DNA from: Chloroflexota bacterium
GTDB taxonomy: Bacteria; Chloroflexota; Anaerolineae; Anaerolineales; Anaerolineaceae
Length of the DNA: 19,115 bases
Assembly: GCA_029265085.1 (NCBI GenBank)
Contig: JAJUJY010000079.1
Location: 1-19,115, forward strand
Reading direction: 5' to 3'
A program made the translations under genes and the position numbers. This document shows, piece after piece, positions 1 through 6,768 of this stretch. The notes below the pieces were generated by a model. It ran no database searches, was not told the DNA's origin, and saw only the letters and a list, made by a program, of their open reading frames with translations. Each line of letters opens with the position of its first letter. The first letter of the stretch is position 1.

Positions 1-204
1 GGTGAACGCATGCAGGATTATATTGATCGATATCCCAAAAACGATATATTTTTTGTGGATTTGCAGCTAGAAGATAATTTTGACCTGCAGCTCGGCTACC
101 CCTACAGAGATTTACCCGCCGGGCAGCTGCTCGATTCGCTCATTCTGTTCCGGTTTGTTACACCTGTGATATCAACCTGCACCAACCCAGAGTCTTTTAA
201 GTAA
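1..204 (+). CDS. 3' end of an unrecognised protein (truncated by window edge)
   Basis: The frame is open from the first base of the window (GGT GAA CGC, then ATG at 10) to the TAA at 202-204, giving at least 67 residues, so this is probably the C-terminal end of a longer gene. I do not recognise the family. The visible part is mixed polar and hydrophobic, with an aromatic acidic stretch (FFVDLQLEDNFDLQLGYPY) and no transmembrane segment long enough to call. The ATG at 10 has no ribosome-binding site in view. The stop lies 3 bases from the stop of the convergent archease gene, which suits a real compact gene boundary. It could instead be a chance open frame; only the upstream sequence would settle this. 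Confidence 0.5.
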   Translation, partial: GERMQDYIDRYPKNDIFFVDLQLEDNFDLQLGYPYRDLPAGQLLDSLILFRFVTPVISTCTNPESFK

Positions 205-207
205 TCG

Positions 208-627
208 TTAAACATCAAATACGATGGTGGTTTGAAAACCATCTTCACTAGAGCTGATCGCCAGATCATGATAAGTAACTGCCTTAATTTCTTTGTTCAC
301 TTTGATCACAGGCACAGCCATCATCACTGCATTCAAATAATTTTCGCTAATGCTTATTCGAAGGCTTTCAAACCCCAATCCTTCAGTTTCCCACACAAAC
401 AATAACTCATTCAAAAATGCGACTAACAAACTCTCAGCATCCACTCCCTGCACCGTAAAGGCATATTCATGTGCGGGCTGCCGATTTAATTGCATCCCCA
501 TCAACGCAGCCATTCCTTTTGCAGCCTGGATAAACAAACCCGGCAGATCAGGCGACCATACTTGTAAGGCCCAATCTGCAGTGTGTGGAATTTCTTGATA
601 ACCGGATTGCTGTTTGGATTCTTTCAT
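208..627 (-). CDS. Archease family protein
   Basis: A 139-residue protein of normal archease length. Archease is the cofactor that helps the RNA ligase RtcB become guanylylated and turn over; it acts in the cytoplasm in tRNA splicing or RNA repair. The family signatures are visible: HTAD near the N-terminus (residues 15-18), LLVAFLNELLF in the middle, KAVTYHDL, and the terminal VFDV whose aspartate, with that of HTAD, belongs to the family's metal site. The ATG at 627 is the only plausible start, because an in-frame stop lies 7-9 bases upstream and no alternative start precedes HTAD. There is no Shine-Dalgarno sequence, and a TATAAT on this strand ends only 12 bases before the start codon, so the mRNA is probably almost leaderless. 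No rtcB lies in the window. Identification by motif is firm; the role with RtcB is from the family. Confidence 0.9.
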   Translation of the reverse strand: MKESKQQSGYQEIPHTADWALQVWSPDLPGLFIQAAKGMAALMGMQLNRQPAHEYAFTVQGVDAESLLVAFLNELLFVWETEGLGFESLRISISENYLNAVMMAVPVIKVNKEIKAVTYHDLAISSSEDGFQTTIVFDV

Positions 628-633
628 CAGGCT

Positions 634-645
634 TTATAATTATAA
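634..645. promoter_or_regulatory. Palindromic bidirectional -10 element between archease and fhaA-like genes
   Basis: The two start codons are separated by only 21 bases (628-648). Inside lies a perfect 12-base palindrome, TTATAATTATAA, holding one consensus TATAAT on each strand: plus strand 635-640, minus strand 644-639. Transcription starting 6-8 bases downstream would begin at or just before the ATG at 649 on the plus strand, and 5-6 bases before the ATG at 627 on the minus strand. Neither gene has a Shine-Dalgarno sequence, which agrees with leaderless or nearly leaderless transcripts. No convincing -35 box is seen on either side. Confidence 0.6.
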
Positions 646-648
646 GAT

Positions 649-1407
649 ATGAAATCAAGATTGGATGCGATTGAAGCGAAACTCCAAGCCCTGATCGAAC
701 ACAGCCTATCCTGGCTTCCTCGAAATCAACAGCAGCCTAAATTAATTGAATCAATCATGGCTGCCATTCGCGAACGCCTCGTTTCAGAAACAGGGGAAAT
801 TCACGATTTACCGAATATCTTTTTAATCTCCCTCCACCCGAATGTTGTCACAACCTGGCAGCAGCATTCCGATTGGATTATTCAGCTAGAAAATTCACTT
901 AACCAGACCATCCGTGAAGCCGGTTTACGTTTAAATGCCCCACCGCTGCTCCGCTTTGTCCCCAATGCAATGTTGACCGAAGATGGTATCATGATCCAAC
1001 TGATGCGAGACACGGGCGAATTAGGCTCCACCGCTGTGATGCAATCAAAAGCGGGTGATGAAAAAGCTGCCGCACAGCCGGAGAAAAATTCCTTTTTGAT
1101 CATCAACGGCAGCGAAATATTTCCATTAACCAAACCCGTCACCAACCTTGGTCGAAAAACCGAAAATGACCTGGTTATTAATGACCTGCGAGTATCTCGT
1201 TCGCATGCCCAAATTCGTAAAGTTCGCGGACAGCATATTTTGTTTGACTTAAACTCTACCGGGGGCACTTTCGTTAATGGGCAGCGTATTGCCCAGCACT
1301 ATCTGCACCCAGGTGATGTGATTTCTCTGGCAGGGATTGCGGTCATCTATGGTGAAGAATTAACAGTTAACAACCAGGACTCAATAACATCTGAGGTAAA
1401 ATCCTGA
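649..1407 (+). CDS. FhaA-like protein, DUF3662 plus FHA domain
   Basis: A 252-residue soluble protein. Residues 1 to about 115 match the DUF3662 module at the N-terminus of mycobacterial FhaA. A linker of about 30 residues follows, then an FHA domain (about 148-235) that binds phosphothreonine. The FHA core is intact: GR at 168-169, SRSH at 183-186, DLNSTGGTFVNG at 200-211 with the conserved Asn210-Gly211. FhaA in mycobacteria links Ser/Thr kinase signalling to cell-wall synthesis; a similar adaptor role is inferred from the family and from the SEDS-PBP gene downstream. An in-frame stop (643-645) directly precedes the ATG at 649, so the start is fixed and the message is probably leaderless. 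It is first in a plus-strand run with the FhaB-like gene 18 bases downstream. No kinase or phosphatase gene lies in the window. Confidence 0.87.
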   Translation: MKSRLDAIEAKLQALIEHSLSWLPRNQQQPKLIESIMAAIRERLVSETGEIHDLPNIFLISLHPNVVTTWQQHSDWIIQLENSLNQTIREAGLRLNAPPLLRFVPNAMLTEDGIMIQLMRDTGELGSTAVMQSKAGDEKAAAQPEKNSFLIINGSEIFPLTKPVTNLGRKTENDLVINDLRVSRSHAQIRKVRGQHILFDLNSTGGTFVNGQRIAQHYLHPGDVISLAGIAVIYGEELTVNNQDSITSEVKS

Positions 1408-1425
1408 TTGCGTAGGTGAATATTT

Positions 1426-1857
1426 ATGAGTGGCGTTGTAGTTTTTATTTTAAGAATTCTTATGACGGCTGCCTTATATGCTTTTTTAGGCTGGGCGTTA
1501 TATACCATCTGGCGTGACTTGAAGTCGCAAGCATTGCTGGCTTCTTCCAGCCGCATCCCCATGATTATCCTGACGGTCAATGGCGAAGAAACACTGGAAC
1601 CATTTCGTTTTCAAAAGCAGGATATTCTCATTGGGCGAGATCAGACCTGTGATTTAAGCCTGAAAAATGAGACCGTCTCCACCCACCATGCCCGGTTAAC
1701 CTACCGGCAAAACCAGTGGTGGCTGGAAGACCTGAATTCGACAAACGGTACCTACCTCAATGAAGAACGTGTTCTGACCACAACCGTAATCATCTCTGGG
1801 GATGAAGTTCGCTGCGGTCAAGAAGATATCAAAATTGAAATCCTTCCCTTAAATTGA
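1426..1857 (+). CDS. FhaB-like membrane-anchored FHA protein
   Basis: A 143-residue protein with one N-terminal membrane span (about 4-28), a short basic linker and an FHA domain (about 48-140). This is the architecture of mycobacterial FhaB/FipA, a phosphothreonine-binding protein of the division and cell-wall machinery. Visible FHA residues are GR at 70-71, Ser85 and His88 (VSTHHA) and DLNSTNGTYLN at 102-112. The usual arginine after the conserved serine is Thr86, and VNG is LNE, so binding specificity may differ. The N-terminal span should place the FHA domain in the cytoplasm. An AGGTG about 8 bases before the ATG is a plausible ribosome-binding site. The gene lies 18 bases after the FhaA-like gene and 26 bases before the MTA phosphorylase, consistent with one operon. 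Confidence 0.87.
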   Translation: MSGVVVFILRILMTAALYAFLGWALYTIWRDLKSQALLASSSRIPMIILTVNGEETLEPFRFQKQDILIGRDQTCDLSLKNETVSTHHARLTYRQNQWWLEDLNSTNGTYLNEERVLTTTVIISGDEVRCGQEDIKIEILPLN

Positions 1858-1883
1858 TCCCCCCCTTACGAATGGAGCAAACC

Positions 1884-2747
1884 ATGACAGAAAAACCAAT
1901 CCTCGGTGTAATTGGCGGCTCAGGCCTGTATCATTTCTCCGGCTTAAAAGACGTAGAAACCGTCGAAATCGACACACCATTCGGCAAACCCAGTTCACCC
2001 ATTGTGATCGGCACATTGGAAGGGAAACGAGTAGCGTTCCTTGCCCGCCACGGTCTGGGACATTTCATTTTACCCACCGAAGTCAATTACAGGGCAAATA
2101 TCTACGCTTTTAAATCGTTAGGCATTCGGTTTGTTGTTGGAATATCTGCCTGCGGCTCTTTACGAGATGACTATAAACCAGGGCACTTTGTGGTTCCGGA
2201 TCAGCTCCTGGACTTCACCCGTGATCGGAAACGCACCTTCTTTGGGGACGGGTTGGTTGCCCATGTCGGCACCGCAGATCCTTACTGCTCAGACCTTTCA
2301 ACCATGCTTTACCGGGCTGCCACCAGTGTTGATGCAAACGTCCACAAAGGCGGAACCTTTATCACCATTGAAGGACCTCGATTCTCCACCAAAGCAGAGT
2401 CAAATTTGTACCGTTCCTGGGGAATGTCCATTATTGGAATGACCAGCAGCCCCGAGGCCTTTTTAGCACGCGAAGCAGAAATGTGCTATGCCAACCTGGC
2501 TCATATCACGGATTACGATGTCTGGCATATCAGCGAAGAACCAGTCACAGTAGAAATGGTGATCCGTACCCTCTCCCAAAACACGGAGACGGCTCAAATC
2601 GCCATTCAGCGACTAATTCCTATGTTAGATGAGCCAACGGGCTGTGAATGCTCCTCAGCGCTTTCTAAAGCCATTCTAACCGCCCCAGACAAGATCCCGG
2701 CCGAAACCCGCCAGAAACTCGACCTGTTAATCAATAAATATTTTTAG
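1884..2747 (+). CDS. mtnP: S-methyl-5'-thioadenosine phosphorylase
   Basis: A 287-residue purine nucleoside phosphorylase of the MTAP type. It splits 5'-methylthioadenosine with phosphate into adenine and methylthioribose-1-phosphate, salvaging the by-product of polyamine synthesis. Family motifs are present: GVIGGSGLY (8-16), the phosphate-site RHGLGH (55-60), GPRFSTKAES (164-173), MT (186-187) and TDYD (209-212). The aspartates of the last motif are those that select a 6-amino purine, favouring MTA over methylthioinosine. I chose the ATG at 1884 because GGAG stands 6 bases upstream and the conserved N-terminus begins there; the frame is open further up to a TTG at 1854 and an ATG at 1872. 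It lies 26 bases after the FhaB-like gene and 3 bases before the SEDS-PBP gene. No other methionine-salvage gene is nearby, so this location inside a cell-wall cluster is odd. Confidence 0.9.
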   Translation: MTEKPILGVIGGSGLYHFSGLKDVETVEIDTPFGKPSSPIVIGTLEGKRVAFLARHGLGHFILPTEVNYRANIYAFKSLGIRFVVGISACGSLRDDYKPGHFVVPDQLLDFTRDRKRTFFGDGLVAHVGTADPYCSDLSTMLYRAATSVDANVHKGGTFITIEGPRFSTKAESNLYRSWGMSIIGMTSSPEAFLAREAEMCYANLAHITDYDVWHISEEPVTVEMVIRTLSQNTETAQIAIQRLIPMLDEPTGCECSSALSKAILTAPDKIPAETRQKLDLLINKYF

Positions 2748-2750
2748 ACC

Positions 2751-5381
2751 GTGGATTCTCTCTTCTCTATTACTGCCGATCCCAAAGATCGCTTACGCAG
2801 AAACCTGCTGGTTCTGGCGGTTATCTTCACTTTTTTCTATTCGCTCATCCTGACCTTATCGCCCGCAGTTCGAGTTCATTCCTGGAACGCCGAATACCGC
2901 TGGTTGCACTGGATTGGATTCCTGGTCTGGTTTACTCTCGTACTATTACTGGAATTTCAAGTTAAAAAAATCGTACCGGAGAGTGACCCATTCCTGTTAC
3001 CGCTGGGGGCACTGCTAACCGGCTGGGGTTTATTAACCATTTGGCGGCTGGATGAGAATTTAGGTTTGCGCCAGACAATCTGGCTTGGGGCAAGTTCGTT
3101 GTTGTTTTTCGTTGCACTGCGCCAACCCAAATTATTGAAATGGCTGCGGCGCTACAAATACATCTGGCTTTCCATTGGCTTGCTTCTGACAGGATTAACC
3201 TTTTTCCTTGGCAAATACCCCGGTGGAGAAGGTCCTCGATTATGGTTGGGGTGTTGCGGTATTTACTTACAGCCTTCAGAACCGCTCAAAATCCTGCTAA
3301 TTATTTACCTTGCTGCCTATCTCGCAGACCAGGCTGCTATCCGCTTGCAGCTTGGGACGTTAATCATACCTTCACTCGTAGTCGTTGGTGCTGCAATATT
3401 GATTCTAGTTGCTCAACGTGATCTCGGTACGGCATCTCTCATTATTGCCTTTTACACTTTAATCGTTTATCTTGCCATTGGCAAAAGACGCATACTCCTC
3501 ATTGCAGCCGTCATTTTAATTGCAGCTGGGATTGCAGGGTATTTCTTGTTTAATGTCATTCAATATCGGGTAGATGCCTGGATCAACCCGTGGGCAGACC
3601 CAGGCGGGCGATCTTACCAAATTATTCAATCCTTGCTGGCATTCGCAAATGGCGGCTTAATTGGTACGGGGCCAGGTTTAGGCAGCCCGGGATTAGTTCC
3701 CGTAGCTCACTCAGATTTCATTGCCGCAGCAATTGGCGAAGAAACCGGATTATTGGGCATCGGCGGTTTAGTGATCGTTTATGCATTGCTGGTCGTGCGT
3801 GGTTTTTCGGCGGCATTACGAGCCCCAAATCATTTTCAACGCCTGCTTGCCGCCGGAATTGCCATTTACCTGGGTGCACAAGCCACATTAATCCTGGGCG
3901 GCAATTTACGCATGCTCCCATTAACCGGTGTTACTTTACCATTTGTATCATATGGCGGCTCATCCCTGGTAACCTCGCTGTTTGCTTTGTTCTTGTTAAT
4001 CTTGATCAGCGGCCAATCGAACGAGGAGCAGCCCATTCTGGAAAAAACAACTCCATATTTGCTGGTTGGCGGTGCCTTGATGGCTGGGTTCTTTCTCCTG
4101 ACTCTTCTGGCAGGTTGGTGGGGAATTTTTCGCAGCGTAGGCTTAAATACCCGCCCGGATAACCTGCGCTGGGTGATCAGCGACCGGTTTGTGCCAAGAG
4201 GGAGTATTTTGGACAGGCAAAACCAGTCTATTGCCGTTTCAACCGGTGACCCAGGATCGATCACCCGCAAATTGCTTTACCCGCCCCTCTCTACCACCAT
4301 TGGATATAACGATCCTTTGTACGGAAAAGGTGGATTAGAGTACAGTCTCGACGAATATTTGCGTGGTTTACAAGGAAATCCAGCCTCAACAATCTGGTAT
4401 TCTCAAATTGTCTATGCGCAGCCGCCCAATGGGTTAAACATCCGCCTCAGCCTGGATTTGTCACTCCAACAGAAAGCCGATGAATTATTAGGCAACCAGA
4501 CCGGATCAGTGGTTCTTTTAAATGCCCAAACCGGCGAACTGCTTGTTCTGGCTTCTCATCCATATTTTGATCCTGGCACCTTACAAGAAAATTGGGATGC
4601 CTGGGTTGCCGATCCATCAGCACCACTGGTCAACAGGGCAGTCCAAGGACAATACCCTATTGGTACCACCCTGGGTCCGTTTCTTCTAACCACCGTTGCA
4701 ATCCAATCAGGTTTGCCAGCTCTGCCGGAAAAATTATCCGCCTCAATTGCCGGAAATAATTTATCCTGTGCATTACCGCCAACCACCCCGCTAACATGGG
4801 AATCTGTGGTGGCAGCAGGCTGCCCGAACCCCATTGCAGAACTCAGCAAACGGTTAAGCACCGGGCAAATTCTGGACCTGCAGCGAAAACTTGGTTTTTT
4901 TGATACACCGGCAATCCCGCTTGAGACCGCTGAAGCTTCACCAGAAGCAGAAATCAACGATTCACTTATCGCAGCATTAGGGCTAACGGATTTAAAAGTT
5001 ACCCCTCTCCAGATGGCTTTAGCGGCAGCTACCTTGAGTGCAGATGGGATTCGTCCTGCTCCACGTCTGGCAATCGCGGTAGAAACACCCCACCAGGGAT
5101 GGGTGGTCCTTCCTTCTGATCCTTCCGTACGTGCCCTTACCTACAGCACACTTAATCGCCAGATCAAAAATTTTGGAAATACCGATCTACCGATCTGGCA
5201 CAGCAGCGGGCTGGCTTCCGATCAGGATCAACAATTTACCTGGTTTTTGGCAGGCACACTTCCAGATTGGCAAGGCACGCCGTTGGCTTTGGTAGTTTTA
5301 CTGGAAGACAATCAGCCTGCATTAGCAGAAAATATTGGCGCGGCCTTACTGAAAACCGCCATTAATCCGGCAGCAAAATAA
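2751..5381 (+). CDS. SEDS (RodA/FtsW) glycosyltransferase fused to a degenerate class B PBP
   Basis: An 876-residue fusion. Residues about 15-420 form a SEDS peptidoglycan polymerase with about a dozen membrane spans. It keeps QPSEPLK (174-180), the DPxGxxYQxxQS stretch (283-293) with the family's essential aspartate, HSDFIAAAIGEE (320-331) and LPFVSYGGSS (396-405). After one more span (about 434-455) comes the class B PBP pedestal, with RGSILDR (483-489) and GLE (528-530), then a transpeptidase-like domain (about 560-876). Its three active-site motifs are lost: SxxK is TTLG (639-642), SxN aligns with GCP (690-692), KTG is SSG (818-820). The fold around them is recognisable (NRAVQGQYP, 628-636), so this looks like loss of catalysis, not a misidentified domain. 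Inferred role: glycan polymerisation with the PBP part as a non-catalytic activator. The GTG start lacks a Shine-Dalgarno sequence and follows the mtnP stop by 3 bases, suggesting coupling. Confidence 0.9.
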   Translation: MDSLFSITADPKDRLRRNLLVLAVIFTFFYSLILTLSPAVRVHSWNAEYRWLHWIGFLVWFTLVLLLEFQVKKIVPESDPFLLPLGALLTGWGLLTIWRLDENLGLRQTIWLGASSLLFFVALRQPKLLKWLRRYKYIWLSIGLLLTGLTFFLGKYPGGEGPRLWLGCCGIYLQPSEPLKILLIIYLAAYLADQAAIRLQLGTLIIPSLVVVGAAILILVAQRDLGTASLIIAFYTLIVYLAIGKRRILLIAAVILIAAGIAGYFLFNVIQYRVDAWINPWADPGGRSYQIIQSLLAFANGGLIGTGPGLGSPGLVPVAHSDFIAAAIGEETGLLGIGGLVIVYALLVVRGFSAALRAPNHFQRLLAAGIAIYLGAQATLILGGNLRMLPLTGVTLPFVSYGGSSLVTSLFALFLLILISGQSNEEQPILEKTTPYLLVGGALMAGFFLLTLLAGWWGIFRSVGLNTRPDNLRWVISDRFVPRGSILDRQNQSIAVSTGDPGSITRKLLYPPLSTTIGYNDPLYGKGGLEYSLDEYLRGLQGNPASTIWYSQIVYAQPPNGLNIRLSLDLSLQQKADELLGNQTGSVVLLNAQTGELLVLASHPYFDPGTLQENWDAWVADPSAPLVNRAVQGQYPIGTTLGPFLLTTVAIQSGLPALPEKLSASIAGNNLSCALPPTTPLTWESVVAAGCPNPIAELSKRLSTGQILDLQRKLGFFDTPAIPLETAEASPEAEINDSLIAALGLTDLKVTPLQMALAAATLSADGIRPAPRLAIAVETPHQGWVVLPSDPSVRALTYSTLNRQIKNFGNTDLPIWHSSGLASDQDQQFTWFLAGTLPDWQGTPLALVVLLEDNQPALAENIGAALLKTAINPAAK

Positions 5382-5423
5382 AAACCAGTCTCTCCCTAGA
5401 AATTAGTAAAGAAACTGGTTTTT
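5380..5423. terminator. Bidirectional Rho-independent terminator
   Basis: AAAAACCAGT (5380-5389) pairs with ACTGGTTTTT (5414-5423). The stem extends after one mismatch through TCT/AGA, enclosing a loop of about 16 bases. The A and T tracts give each strand a U-run after the CCAGT/ACTGG core. It sits between the convergent SEDS-PBP and tyrS genes and can serve both. It begins within the TAA stop codon of the SEDS-PBP gene. Confidence 0.8.
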
Positions 5424-5442
5424 CTGAACAGCGAATAAATTA

Positions 5443-6663
5443 CTAGGATAATCCGGTAACCCGGATAAATGAACGCTTGCCAACCTGTAACACACCGTTA
5501 TGGGGTAAACCTTCAACCGGATTGGTCAATAAGTCTCCATCCAGTCGAACCCCTTTTTGTTCTACCAGACGGCGGGCTTCGCTGCGGCTCTTCACCAAAC
5601 CGCAACCAACCAAGACATCCACCAGGGTTTGTTCCGGCTGTACGGCAAATTCTTCCAAATCAGTTGGCAAATCGTGCTTTTGAAAAATTCGGACAAAAGC
5701 TTCTTGTGCCTGCACTGCATCCACCTCACCGTAAAAATTGCTGACAATTTCGAAAGCAAGGCTCATTTTGGCATCCCGGGGATGGATTTCTCCTTTTGCC
5801 AATCCATTTTCCATCGCTGAAATTGGTTCGGGTGCCCAGCGGGTCACCAGTCGAGCAAAAGAGGGCATGGCAAAATCCGGAATACTCATAACTTTACCGT
5901 ACATATCTTCGGCATTGGTATTGATGGGAATATGGTTTCCCAATGATTTGCTCATTTTTACCACGCCATCCGTTCCAGGTAGAATCCCCATGATGATCGC
6001 CACATTGGGTTTTTCACCCATCGCGGACATTAATTTCCGGCTGGCGGAGACAATATTGTATAACTGGTCTGTACCTCCAACCTGGACATCCGTTTTTAGA
6101 TGAAATGCATCATATGCCTGCATCAATGCATAGAAGGTTTCGTGCAAGTAAATAGCCTCACCACTGTCCCAGCGCAGCTTAAAGTTCTCCCGCACAATAA
6201 ATTGCTGCAAGGTGAAATTTGCCGCCAGACCAATCAAATCTGCAAAAGTTAATTTCGACAGCCATTCTGCATTGTAGTGAATCAGCGTTTTTTCACGGTC
6301 TAAAATACGAAAAGCTTGTTCTGCGTAAGTCCGCGCATTTTCCTCCACCTCTTCTGGAGTCAAACGGGGGCGTAATTTATCCTGGTCAGATGGATCGCCA
6401 ATCAATGAAGTGTAGGTACCAATCACAAAATGCACCTCATGTCCCAGATCCTGGAACTGGCGTAATTTCCGCATGGTAACAGTATGGCCTAAATGTAAAT
6501 CAGCGCGGCGAGGATCATAGCCACAATACACCCTCAAAGGCCGGTTTTCGCGTTCCGCCACCAGCAATCGTTCGCGCAATTCATCGCGCATAGATTGCTT
6601 AAGTGTCTCATCACCATATTCCGTTCCTTGCATTAATAATTCAACTTGTTGTTCGATGCTCAT
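5443..6663 (-). CDS. tyrS: Tyrosyl-tRNA synthetase
   Basis: A 406-residue class I aminoacyl-tRNA synthetase that charges tRNA-Tyr with tyrosine in the cytoplasm. The Rossmann-fold signatures are intact: HLGH at 57-60 and KMSKS at 236-240, with the tyrosine-site stretch QVGGTDQ at 194-200. The last 65 residues form an S4 RNA-binding domain that contacts the tRNA. The extended MRKLRQFQDLGH after HLGH resembles the TyrZ-like branch of bacterial TyrRS. I chose the ATG at 6663 because GGAGGT stands 6 bases upstream; the frame is open 42 bases further but that extension is not conserved-looking. The 50 bases upstream contain an inverted repeat GGCTGTAATAGCC and a possible -10 (TGTAAT), but no T-box features. 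The epimerase terminator lies just upstream, so tyrS should have its own promoter. Confidence 0.96.
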   Translation of the reverse strand: MSIEQQVELLMQGTEYGDETLKQSMRDELRERLLVAERENRPLRVYCGYDPRRADLHLGHTVTMRKLRQFQDLGHEVHFVIGTYTSLIGDPSDQDKLRPRLTPEEVEENARTYAEQAFRILDREKTLIHYNAEWLSKLTFADLIGLAANFTLQQFIVRENFKLRWDSGEAIYLHETFYALMQAYDAFHLKTDVQVGGTDQLYNIVSASRKLMSAMGEKPNVAIIMGILPGTDGVVKMSKSLGNHIPINTNAEDMYGKVMSIPDFAMPSFARLVTRWAPEPISAMENGLAKGEIHPRDAKMSLAFEIVSNFYGEVDAVQAQEAFVRIFQKHDLPTDLEEFAVQPEQTLVDVLVGCGLVKSRSEARRLVEQKGVRLDGDLLTNPVEGLPHNGVLQVGKRSFIRVTGLS

Positions 6664-6710
6664 AATTTGACCTCCGTCAAAGTAGATTGTGGCTATTACA
6701 GCCAATCAGA

Positions 6711-6740
6711 AAAATAAAAACCGGCGTCACTGCGCCGGTT
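6711..6740 (-). terminator. Rho-independent terminator after the epimerase gene
   Basis: On the minus strand AACCGGCG pairs perfectly with CGCCGGTT (arms 6740-6733 and 6726-6719, 6-base loop), followed by TTTTTATTTTT. It lies 28 bases after the epimerase stop and about 48 bases before the tyrS start, so it separates the two genes. The plus-strand flank is less T-rich, and no plus-strand gene needs it. Confidence 0.88.
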
Positions 6741-6768
6741 TATTTCAAGGGATTAATCAGGTTATGTC

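Noticed and set aside
3590..4162. A 190-codon open frame inside the SEDS-PBP gene, and other long shadow frames
   Set aside because: It lies in another frame of a well-supported gene, has low-complexity Arg/Cys-rich composition and no ribosome-binding site; the same holds for the other overlapping frames in ftsK, tyrS, the regulator and the S1 gene.
6664..6710. T-box riboswitch upstream of tyrS
   Set aside because: The leader is only about 48 bases between the epimerase terminator and the start codon, and no T-box sequence or antiterminator is seen.
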